Assembly: GCA_947454285.1 (NCBI GenBank)
Contig: CANGJO010000051.1
Span: 1 to 6,862, forward strand
Reading direction: 5' to 3'
DNA from: Microbacteriaceae bacterium
GTDB lineage: Bacteria; Actinomycetota; Actinomycetes; Actinomycetales; Microbacteriaceae
DNA length: 6,862 nucleotides
The stretch's first letter is position 1. Each line of letters opens with the position of its first letter. The notes under the pieces were generated by a model that worked only from the letters and a program-made list of their open reading frames with translations, had not been told where the DNA came from and did not search any database. Shown here one piece after another: positions 1 to 5,853 of this stretch. The position numbers and the translations under genes were made by a program.

Positions 1-710
1 ATTGCCTGGCGAAGTGTCTTGCGACGTTGACCAAAGGCTGCGTCGGCTACCTCGAAGGTTGCCAAGCGCAATTCTTCGTCACCAAGAGGCACCGCACGCT
101 TTGAGAAGTAAACCAAGGCTGAATCCACGTTTGGCACTGGCCAAAAAATATTGCGACCAACATTGCCCGCTAAGTACGACTCGGCATACCAAGCCAACTT
201 CACGCTTGGAATGCCGTAAATCTTTGAACCCGGTTCGGCGGCTAATCGGTGGGCCACCTCTGCCTGAACTAGCACCAGCCCAGTTTGAATTGACGCAAAG
301 CACTCTAAGAAGTGCAGCAGCACCGGAACAGAGATGTTGTAAGGAAGATTAGCAACCAGGGCATCAGGCGCAGCAGGCAATTCGTTTACCTTGAGCGCAT
401 CGTCGCGAACCAGGGTGAAGTCAGTGCCCGGTGCTCGCTGGGCAATTGTTGCCTCAAGTTCGGCGGCCATCTTTGGATCAATCTCAACAGCGATAACCTT
501 TTTGGCAACTTCAAGCAGGCCAAGAGTTAGTGAGCCAAGGCCCGGGCCAATTTCAACCACGGTCTCAGCACCGGTTAGTTTTGCCGCCGCAACGATTCGC
601 CGAATGGTGTTTGGATCGGTGACAAAGTTTTGACCAAGTTTTTTGGTTGGAGTCACGTCAAGTCGTGAGGCCAACTCACGAACATCAACCGCGCCTAAGA
701 GATCAACCAC
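1..710 (-). CDS. rsmA: 16S rRNA dimethyladenosine transferase RsmA/KsgA, 3' end cut by window edge
   Basis: RsmA uses S-adenosylmethionine to dimethylate two adjacent adenines (A1518/A1519, E. coli numbering) in the 3' terminal hairpin of 16S rRNA, late in small-subunit assembly. 236 complete codons are visible; the family usually has about 270-290 residues, so only the C-terminal tail is missing. Visible signatures are the N-terminal PTKKLGQNF (residues 21-29), the SAM-binding loop EIGPGLGS (53-60), the acidic residue closing strand 2 (E76 in VEID), and the catalytic motif NLPYNIS (121-127). These are followed by QAEVAHRLAAEPGSK and, near the cut end, a QRRKTLRQA block. The start is a GTG whose G is also the last base of the tatD stop (TAGTG), with no clear Shine-Dalgarno, so translation is probably coupled to tatD. 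The conserved LLG..(E/D)VRELA segment directly after this GTG supports the start over the next in-frame GTG at 656. Identity is very secure. Confidence 0.96.
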   Translation of the reverse strand, partial: MVDLLGAVDVRELASRLDVTPTKKLGQNFVTDPNTIRRIVAAAKLTGAETVVEIGPGLGSLTLGLLEVAKKVIAVEIDPKMAAELEATIAQRAPGTDFTLVRDDALKVNELPAAPDALVANLPYNISVPVLLHFLECFASIQTGLVLVQAEVAHRLAAEPGSKIYGIPSVKLAWYAESYLAGNVGRNIFWPVPNVDSALVYFSKRAVPLGDEELRLATFEVADAAFGQRRKTLRQA

Positions 711-1585
711 TAGAAGCCCGCCGCCCAATCACCGTAAACGGTCTCAGTGTTTAGTGCCAACTGCGCGCAAAGTTCATCTAAGTCTTCGCCGCGTACCTCG
801 GCCATGAAACGCGCGGTAACCGGAACCAGATATGGCGCATTTGGTCGGCCACGGAATGGCTCCGGTGCCAAGAAAGGTGCATCGGTCTCGATCAGAATCA
901 AATCCTTTGGCGCCATTGCCAGTGAGTCGCGCAGGTGTTGATTGCGTTTGATGGTGATGTTGCCAGCAAACGACATGTACCAACCGTTGTCGATACAGAT
1001 TTGAGCAAGATCGGTTTCACCTGAGTAACAGTGGAAGATAACTTTTTCTGGTGCACCAACGCGCTTCAAGGTGGCCACAACTTCGTCGTGGGCATCACGG
1101 TCGTGAATCATCAGCGCAATGTTGTTTTCCTTGGCGATTCGAATGTGCTCTTCAAAACTGTGCTGCTGCAGGGCAATCGAATTCTCGCCCTCTGTTCTAA
1201 AGAAATCCAAACCGGTCTCGCCAATCGCACGAACTCGAGGTTGCGCGGCCAATGCTTCAATCTCAGCAATCGCAGCATTCAAGGCATCTAGGTTTTCGTA
1301 AAGCGGGGCCTCGTTTGGGTGCAGCGCCACCGCTGCCAAAACTCGCGCGTCCTTGGTTGCCAACTCGGCACACCACTTAGAACTCTCTAGTGTCACACCA
1401 ACCTGCACCACGCCCTTGATGCCAACACTCTGTGCGATGTCTAGATTTTCATTCCACGGCATTGCGCCAAGATCTTCATCGAAAACAAAATCCAGGTGAC
1501 AGTGGTTGTCGTAGATCGCTACTTCTAGCGGCTCAGGCGCCGCAGGAAACGCTGAGGCAAACGCAGGTGCTTTGCGTTGGCTCAT
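710..1585 (-). CDS. tatD: TatD family metal-dependent hydrolase (DNase)
   Basis: This is a 291-residue TIM-barrel metallohydrolase of the TatD family. Characterised members are divalent-metal 3'-5' exonucleases or DNases linked to DNA repair and degradation; the cellular substrate here is not known. All expected metal ligands are visible: the HxH pair H28 and H30 (in NHCHLD), E123 (in GETGLDFF), H161 (in MIHDRDAHDE), H185 (in FHCYSG) and D235 (in ETDAPFLAPEPFRGR). The approximately 24-residue lead before HxH is Ala/Pro-rich and longer than in E. coli TatD. The ATG start lies 2 bp after the metG stop, and only a weak purine stretch (GAAGAAG, inside the metG 3' end) could serve as ribosome binding site. 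The stop TAG shares its G with the rsmA start. Gene order metG-tatD-rsmA is common in bacteria. The family is certain; the symbol is by convention, and an alternative label would be ycfH-like. Confidence 0.93.
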   Translation of the reverse strand: MSQRKAPAFASAFPAAPEPLEVAIYDNHCHLDFVFDEDLGAMPWNENLDIAQSVGIKGVVQVGVTLESSKWCAELATKDARVLAAVALHPNEAPLYENLDALNAAIAEIEALAAQPRVRAIGETGLDFFRTEGENSIALQQHSFEEHIRIAKENNIALMIHDRDAHDEVVATLKRVGAPEKVIFHCYSGETDLAQICIDNGWYMSFAGNITIKRNQHLRDSLAMAPKDLILIETDAPFLAPEPFRGRPNAPYLVPVTARFMAEVRGEDLDELCAQLALNTETVYGDWAAGF

Positions 1586-1587
1586 GA

Positions 1588-3195
1588 CTACTTGGCTTCT
1601 TCAGTGGTCTCTATGCGAGGGAACAATGCCTCTAGCTCACCAATCGCGGCACCGGCAGTGAACTGCCCCCACTTACCCGCATCGGCAGTGTGCTGGTCGC
1701 CGATTGAGCCAAGTGAAACACCAATGGCCGCCCAAAGCTTTGCGGTTGCCTTAGGAGTGATGGGGTTTAACAGAACAGCAAGCACGCGCAGGCCTTCGAC
1801 TGTGGTGTTCAAGACGGTTGCCAGGCGATCGCGAGTTGCCTCGTCCTTGGCAAGCACCCATGGCTCTTGAACGGTGATGTAGTTGTTCAACTCATCAACC
1901 AAAGTCCAGATCGCGCCAATTGCGTCGTGAATCGCAACCTTCTCAATTGAGGCATCGGAATCGGCAACTGCGGCAGCGGCAATTCTCTGCACCTGCAAAT
2001 CTGCATCGGTGTAGTCGCCGGCAGCTGGAAGCACACCTTCGAAGTATCGGTGCACCATCGCGATTACTCGCGACGCCAAGTTTCCAAAACCGTTAGCAAG
2101 CTCTGCCTGGTAACGGGCAGACAGATCTTCCCAAGAGAACGATCCATCGCTACCAAAAGCGATTGCCTTCATGAAGTAGTAGCGGAATGCGTCAGAACCA
2201 AAAGTGTCAGTGATTTGCGAAGGCGCAATACCGGTGAGCTTTGACTTTGACATCTTCTCGCCGCCAACCAGCAACCAACCGTGACCAAACACCTGGTTCG
2301 CCGGAGCAAGACCGGCTGCCATCATCATTGCTGGCCAGATAACCGCGTGGAAGCGCAAGATATCTTTTCCAACAACCTGAACGCTTGCTGGCCAAAGCGA
2401 TTCAAACTTTGCCTTAGCATCGGCCGAGTCTTCGCCGTAACCAATTGCGGTGATGTAGTTCAACAGCGCATCGAACCAAACGTAAGTGATGTGTCCGTTG
2501 TCCCAAGGAATGTCGATACCCCAGTCAAACTTTTCTTTTGAACGAGAGATTGAAAGATCATCAAGTCCGCGACGAACGAATGCAACAACCTCGTTGCGTG
2601 CAGAATCCGGCTGAATGAAAGTTGGGTTGGCTTCGTAGAAATCCAACAGCGGCTGAGTGAATTCGCTCAGCTTGAAGAAGTAGTTGGTCTCCTGAAGTTT
2701 CTCAACTGGCTTCGAGTGAATCGCACAAACCTGCTGACCGGCAAAATCGCCTTGGCCATCAATTAGATCGCCCTCGGTCTTGTACTCCTCACAACCAACG
2801 CAGTAGTTGCCCTCGTAAGAACCCTTGTAAATGAAACCGGTGTCGTAAAGGTGCTGCAAGAAAACCTGCACGTTCTTCTCGTGACGAGGTTCTGTGGTGC
2901 GAATGAAGTCTTGGTTGTTGATGTCAATGGTTTCAAGCAGTGGCAACCACGCTTCTTCAACAAGCTTGTCTGCCCACTCTTGTGGCGTGGTCTTGTTGGC
3001 CGCTGCGGTGCGCAGGATCTTCTCGCCGTGCTCATCTGTGCCGGTAAGCAGGAATGACTGCTCCCCGCGCTGGCGGTGCCAGCGAGCCAAGACGTCGGCA
3101 GCAACCTCTGTATAGGCGTGACCAATGTGCGGAGCGTCATTGACGTAGAAGATTGGGGTCGTTACGTAGAACGACTTTCCCTTGTTTGCAGGCAT
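1588..3195 (-). CDS. metG: Methionyl-tRNA synthetase
   Basis: This class I aminoacyl-tRNA synthetase charges tRNA-Met, including initiator tRNA, in the cytoplasm. At 535 residues it has the catalytic core and the alpha-helical anticodon-binding domain, but no C-terminal EMAPII/Trbp-like dimerisation domain; it ends in an acidic TTEEAK tail. Signatures are APHIGHAYTE (HIGH at 23-26), TGTDEHGEK (51-59), VGKDILRFH (275-283) and GEKMSKSK (KMSKS at 314-318). One zinc knuckle is complete: C132, C135, C157 and H160, the single-zinc arrangement seen in the Thermus-type enzyme. The ATG start is fixed by the FYVTTPIFYVNDAPHIGH amino terminus. No Shine-Dalgarno lies upstream, but a TAAGAT hexamer sits 7 nt before the ATG, which suggests a leaderless transcript in addition to read-through from rsmI. 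It is followed by tatD after 2 bp. Nothing is broken or missing. Confidence 0.98.
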   Translation of the reverse strand: MPANKGKSFYVTTPIFYVNDAPHIGHAYTEVAADVLARWHRQRGEQSFLLTGTDEHGEKILRTAAANKTTPQEWADKLVEEAWLPLLETIDINNQDFIRTTEPRHEKNVQVFLQHLYDTGFIYKGSYEGNYCVGCEEYKTEGDLIDGQGDFAGQQVCAIHSKPVEKLQETNYFFKLSEFTQPLLDFYEANPTFIQPDSARNEVVAFVRRGLDDLSISRSKEKFDWGIDIPWDNGHITYVWFDALLNYITAIGYGEDSADAKAKFESLWPASVQVVGKDILRFHAVIWPAMMMAAGLAPANQVFGHGWLLVGGEKMSKSKLTGIAPSQITDTFGSDAFRYYFMKAIAFGSDGSFSWEDLSARYQAELANGFGNLASRVIAMVHRYFEGVLPAAGDYTDADLQVQRIAAAAVADSDASIEKVAIHDAIGAIWTLVDELNNYITVQEPWVLAKDEATRDRLATVLNTTVEGLRVLAVLLNPITPKATAKLWAAIGVSLGSIGDQHTADAGKWGQFTAGAAIGELEALFPRIETTEEAK

Positions 3196-3202
3196 GGGTT
3201 CA

Positions 3203-3208
3203 ATCTTA
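3203..3208 (-). promoter_or_regulatory. Putative internal -10 element of metG
   Basis: On the minus strand TAAGAT matches TANNAT and is followed by 7 nt and then the metG ATG. The 24-bp rsmI-metG gap has no Shine-Dalgarno, so a leaderless start for metG is the simplest reading. It would allow the synthetase to be made independently of rsmI. The overlapping TAGGTT six bases further upstream is a weaker alternative. Confidence 0.45.
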
Positions 3209-3212
3209 ACCT

Positions 3213-3236
3213 AGGCAGGTTAGGAGTTGCCTGCCT
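3213..3236 (-). other. Stem-loop spanning the rsmI stop codon
   Basis: A 7-bp GC-rich perfect inverted repeat (AGGCAGG / CCTGCCT) with a 10-nt loop that contains the rsmI TAA. No run of U follows on the minus strand, so it is not a standard intrinsic terminator. It could weakly separate rsmI from metG or protect an RNA end. Stems of this length are also expected a few times by chance in a window of this size. Confidence 0.35.
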
Positions 3237-4050
3237 TGCGACGGTCTAGCACCAGTTGGTACAGGTCGCTCTTGCTGGCACCGGCAGCAGAGGCAATCTC
3301 GGCCACCGCCTCTTTGAGCTTGGCGCCATCGTCCAACAGAGCAAGCACCTGCTCAACTAAATCTTCAATCTGCACTTCGGCAACCTGCGCACCAGCAATC
3401 ACCAGCACCATCTCGCCCTTTGGCTCGCCCTTTGCCCACTCAACCAGGTGTGCCAAAGTTCCGCGTTCGGTGTGCTCAAACTTCTTAGTCAGCTCGCGAG
3501 ACACCGTTGCCGCGCGATCAGCGCCCAATTCCAGCGTGGCGTCTTCGAGCGACTCCAAAATTCGGTGTGGTGATTCAAAAAACACCATGGTGCGTGGTTC
3601 GCGTGCCAGCGATGCAAACATCTTGCGGCGGTCGCCCTGCTTACGCGGCAAGAATCCCTCAAATGTGAATCGGTCAGTTGGCAACCCCGATACGGCGAGC
3701 GCGCTGAGCACTGCAGATGGACCAGGGATTACGGTGACTTCAATCTTGGCCTCAACCGCGGCACGTACCAGCAAGAAGCCCGGATCGCTAACGGTTGGCA
3801 TTCCGGCATCGCTGACCACCAAAACGGGTTCGTCCTGTGCGATCTCCAGAATTTGCTTTAGGCGGTCGCCCTCGTTGTGCTCGTGCAGGCTAAACAGGCG
3901 GGCATTCAGTTTTACGCCCAAAGAATTGGCCAGCTTCAACAAACTGCGGGTGTCTTCGGCAGCAATGAACTTGGATTGCACCATTGCCTCGACCAGGCGC
4001 GGCGACGCATCGGCAAGATTACCTATCGGGGTCGCAGCAAGAATAAGCAC
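3220..4050 (-). CDS. rsmI: 16S rRNA (cytidine1402-2'-O)-methyltransferase RsmI
   Basis: RsmI is a SAM-dependent methyltransferase of the tetrapyrrole-methylase fold that adds the 2'-O-methyl group to C1402 in the decoding centre of 16S rRNA (the N4-methyl group is added by RsmH). The 276 residues match the family length. Signatures are the opening LILAATPIGNLADASPRL, AAEDTR (30-35), SLHEHNE (54-60), VSDAGMPTVSDPGF (79-92), IPGPSAVLSALAVSGLP (108-124), FEGFLPRKQGDRR and VFFESPHR. Met84, where E. coli-type enzymes usually have Thr, is common in actinobacterial versions. The GTG start is decided by an in-frame TAG only two codons upstream (4056-4054), leaving no alternative start before the conserved amino terminus. 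There is no Shine-Dalgarno; a -10-like GACAAT lies 5 nt upstream, so the mRNA may be leaderless. It is the first gene of the minus-strand cluster and divergent from pmt, as in mycobacteria. Confidence 0.96.
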   Translation of the reverse strand: MLILAATPIGNLADASPRLVEAMVQSKFIAAEDTRSLLKLANSLGVKLNARLFSLHEHNEGDRLKQILEIAQDEPVLVVSDAGMPTVSDPGFLLVRAAVEAKIEVTVIPGPSAVLSALAVSGLPTDRFTFEGFLPRKQGDRRKMFASLAREPRTMVFFESPHRILESLEDATLELGADRAATVSRELTKKFEHTERGTLAHLVEWAKGEPKGEMVLVIAGAQVAEVQIEDLVEQVLALLDDGAKLKEAVAEIASAAGASKSDLYQLVLDRRKAGNS

Positions 4051-4055
4051 GCTCT

Positions 4056-4061
4056 ATTGTC
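4056..4061 (-). promoter_or_regulatory. Putative -10 element of rsmI
   Basis: Read on the minus strand this is GACAAT, 5 nt before the GTG of rsmI, where no Shine-Dalgarno is present. It would give a leaderless or nearly leaderless transcript, although the spacing is slightly short and the first base departs from the TANNNT pattern. AAGAAT further upstream is an alternative that would leave a leader of about 8 nt. Confidence 0.3.
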
Positions 4062-4081
4062 CAGCATTCTTGTCTAGCATT
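4057..4081. repeat. 12-bp near-perfect direct repeat in the rsmI/pmt divergent gap
   Basis: TTGTCCAGCATT (4057-4068) and TTGTCTAGCATT (4070-4081) match at 11 of 12 positions with a 13-bp period. Together they fill most of the 37-bp gap between the rsmI and pmt starts. The right copy contains the putative pmt -10 (TAGCAT), and the left copy overlaps the putative rsmI -10. It could be an operator or simply a local duplication that created a promoter. Confidence 0.6.
4075..4080 (+). promoter_or_regulatory. Putative -10 element of pmt, leaderless transcript
   Basis: TAGCAT fits the actinobacterial TANNAT -10 pattern and lies 7 nt before the chosen GTG at 4088, so transcription would begin at or next to the start codon. 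No good -35 is seen at the usual distance. AGGGAC (4082-4087) touches the GTG and is too close to act as a Shine-Dalgarno. This is an inference from spacing, not from data. Confidence 0.45.
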
Positions 4082-4087
4082 AGGGAC

Positions 4088-5530
4088 GTGATTGCTACCC
4101 TGACCAACTACCTAAACCGCACCGATGTGCGCAAGTTCATCGATCGCTTTGGGGCTTGGCTAATCATTGCCCTGGCTGCGGTCCTGCGCCTTTGGAATCT
4201 GGGCTACCCGGGCAAGTTGGTTTTTGATGAGACCTATTACGTAAAAGATGCTTGGACGCTTTGGAACAACGGTGCTGAGCGCGCCTGGCCAAACGATGCC
4301 AACCCAGCTTTTGAATCCGGTTCGGTAAATACCTACCTGACCGACCCAAGTTTTGTAGTTCACCCGCCACTGGGCAAATGGATCATTGGTTTGGGAATGT
4401 GGTTGTTTGGTCCGGAGCACTCATACTCGTGGCGCATCACCACAGCGCTAGTCGGAATTGTTGCCGTTGGTCTTTTGATTGCGATTGCCAAACTAATTTT
4501 CAAGTCAACCGCCTGGGCTTTGGCTGCCGGTTTCCTTTTTGCGATCGATGGTCACGCAATCGTGCTGGCCCGCACCGCGCTGCTAGATAACTCGTTGATG
4601 TTTTTTGCGCTGCTGGCTTTCTACTTTTTACTTCGCGATCAACAACTTCGCGACATTGATCGCCTGGTGCGTTTTAGACCTTGGCTGATTGCAGCCGGTC
4701 TAAGCCTTGGTGCAGCGACTGCGGTCAAGTGGTCTGGGCTCTACTTCATCGCGGCATTTGGAATTTACGTTGTGGTCAGTGAGGCTCTGGCCAGACGCGC
4801 GGCGGGCCAAACCGATTGGCAATCCAATGGGTTGCTAAAACAAGGTGCGTTCACTTTTGCAAACCTGGTGCCAATCACGGCGGTGGTTTACTTGGCAAGT
4901 TGGTCCGGTTGGATATTCACCAGCGGCGGCTACGACCGGAATGTGACCGGTAATTGGTTCACATCGCTAATCGAATACCACAAGGCCGCCTACGGCTTTC
5001 ACGTGGGCCTACACACGCCACACAACTACGCTTCCAATGCACTCAGTTGGTTATTCGCAATTCGCCCAACCAGTTTCTTCTACGAGGGTCTGGACCTTGG
5101 TCAAGATTCCTGCAACACGATTGGCGGTTGCTCGAGCGCCGTAACTGCACTCGGAAATCCGTTCATCTGGTGGCCGGCGGCGGCATCGGTGTTTTTCTTG
5201 GCCGTTTGGTTCGTCAAGACTCGTCAGCGCACCGCGGGAATTATTTTGCTTGGCCTTGCTGGTGGCTACCTACCGTGGCTGTTGTTTTTGAATCGCACCA
5301 CTTTTCAGTTCTACGCAATCGCGTTCTTGCCATGGATGATCTTGGCGCTAATTTTTGTGGCTCGGCACTACGTGTATCAAGCCGCACGCCCAATTCGCGC
5401 ACAGGGCCTGTTCGTGCTCTACGCGACACTTTGCCTGCTGGCCACAATCTTCTTCCTGCCAATCTGGAATGGCGCCTGGATCCCTTACTGGTACTGGCAT
5501 GCCCACATGTGGCTGCCTAGCTGGATTTAG
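4088..5530 (+). CDS. pmt: Polyprenol-phosphate-mannose--protein O-mannosyltransferase (PMT family, GT39)
   Basis: Pmt transfers mannose from polyprenyl-phosphate-mannose to Ser/Thr of proteins on the outer face of the membrane, usually during Sec export. From the GTG at 4088 it has 480 residues, close to the approximately 500 of the M. tuberculosis Rv1002c enzyme. Hydrophobic segments at about 23-38, 97-108, 117-138, 142-160, 165-182, 199-230, 360-380, 386-403, 409-430 and 440-458, among others, indicate a GT-C polytopic protein. The catalytic acidic pair of the first external loop is D47-E48 (in VFDETYYVKDAW), matching Asp77/Glu78 of yeast Pmt1. HPPLGKW (92-98), LLDNS (165-169), LHTPHNYAS and C-terminal MWLPSWI are family hallmarks. 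C342 and C348 in an apparent external loop could form a disulfide. The frame stays open far upstream, antisense to rsmI, so stops do not fix the start. GTG 4088 is chosen from the TAGCAT -10 and protein length; TTG 4070 or GTG 4127 are possible. Confidence 0.93.
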   Translation: MIATLTNYLNRTDVRKFIDRFGAWLIIALAAVLRLWNLGYPGKLVFDETYYVKDAWTLWNNGAERAWPNDANPAFESGSVNTYLTDPSFVVHPPLGKWIIGLGMWLFGPEHSYSWRITTALVGIVAVGLLIAIAKLIFKSTAWALAAGFLFAIDGHAIVLARTALLDNSLMFFALLAFYFLLRDQQLRDIDRLVRFRPWLIAAGLSLGAATAVKWSGLYFIAAFGIYVVVSEALARRAAGQTDWQSNGLLKQGAFTFANLVPITAVVYLASWSGWIFTSGGYDRNVTGNWFTSLIEYHKAAYGFHVGLHTPHNYASNALSWLFAIRPTSFFYEGLDLGQDSCNTIGGCSSAVTALGNPFIWWPAAASVFFLAVWFVKTRQRTAGIILLGLAGGYLPWLLFLNRTTFQFYAIAFLPWMILALIFVARHYVYQAARPIRAQGLFVLYATLCLLATIFFLPIWNGAWIPYWYWHAHMWLPSWI

Positions 5531-5560
5531 AACACCGATACTCGCCTGCGCCACCGCCTT

Positions 5561-5566
5561 TAGGCT
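5561..5566 (+). promoter_or_regulatory. Putative -10 element of the yciI-like operon, leaderless
   Basis: TAGGCT followed by 6 nt and then the ATG at 5573 is the classic leaderless spacing of actinobacteria, and no Shine-Dalgarno is present before that ATG. It lies in the 42-bp gap after pmt. No convincing -35 hexamer is seen at 16-18 bp upstream. It would drive the YciI-like, aldo/keto reductase and epimerase genes together. Confidence 0.5.
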
Positions 5567-5572
5567 TGTGTC

Positions 5573-5851
5573 ATGCCTACCTACGCCGTCACTTATCACT
5601 ACACCGCAACTCCGGAACACCTAGCCGAGGTGCGCCCAATTCACCGAGCCTGGCTTGCCGAGCGCCTTGCAGAAGGAACCTTGCTTGCCAGCGGCCCAAT
5701 GGTGGATACACCTACATCGCTCTTAATTTGGCGCGCAGATTCACTCAGAGAAGTTGCCGAAACTTTAGACAACGACCCATTTGATATCGCCGGTTGCATT
5801 GGCGAACGAGTGATGCAGGAATGGAATCCGATCTTTGGGCCTTGGAGTTAA
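5573..5851 (+). CDS. YciI-like protein
   Basis: This 92-residue protein is of the YciI-like alpha/beta (ferredoxin-like, dimeric) family. The pattern is clear: R21-x2-H24-RAWL, G35-x-LLASGPM (35-43), a central strand LLIW, then D68-P69-F70 and finally EWNPIFG (83-89). H24 and the D68 of the DPF motif are the conserved polar residues proposed as an active-site pair in YciI-family structures. The physiological reaction of most members is unknown, so I give no symbol and no specific function. The start ATG has no Shine-Dalgarno but sits 6 nt after a TAGGCT -10 hexamer, a leaderless arrangement, so this is probably the first gene of its transcript, 42 bp after pmt. The stop is 2 bp before the aldo/keto reductase start, and the GGAG for that gene lies inside the last YciI codons, which couples the two genes. 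Confidence 0.9.
   Translation: MPTYAVTYHYTATPEHLAEVRPIHRAWLAERLAEGTLLASGPMVDTPTSLLIWRADSLREVAETLDNDPFDIAGCIGERVMQEWNPIFGPWS
5844..5847 (+). promoter_or_regulatory. Ribosome binding site deciding the aldo/keto reductase start
   Basis: GGAG lies 6 nt before ATG 5854 and inside the last codons of the YciI-like gene. It favours ATG 5854 over the in-frame ATG at 5794, which would add 20 atypical residues and overlap the upstream gene. Confidence 0.75.
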
Positions 5852-5853
5852 CC

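Noticed and set aside
2..633. Plus-strand open frames over the left edge (116, 72 and 80 residues)
   Set aside because: They lie antisense to rsmA, whose motifs are unambiguous, and have low-complexity translations with no family features.
3227..4087. A long open plus-strand frame that continues into pmt and would give a 767-residue protein
   Set aside because: It is the exact antisense of rsmI, is Ser/Arg-rich without any recognisable domain, and all Pmt homology begins after 4088. The frame is open only because of rsmI codon use.
4954..5520. A 188-residue plus-strand open frame inside pmt
   Set aside because: It is an out-of-frame shadow of the pmt membrane domain, with no hydrophobic pattern or motif of its own.
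5556..5565. Short palindrome GCCTTTAGGC in the pmt-yciI gap, considered as a terminator
   Set aside because: The stem is only 4 bp with a 2-base centre and is better explained as part of the TAGGCT -10 context.
5794..5853. Upstream in-frame ATG for the aldo/keto reductase
   Set aside because: It overlaps the YciI-like gene, adds 20 residues not typical of the family and has no Shine-Dalgarno, whereas ATG 5854 has GGAG at 6 nt.
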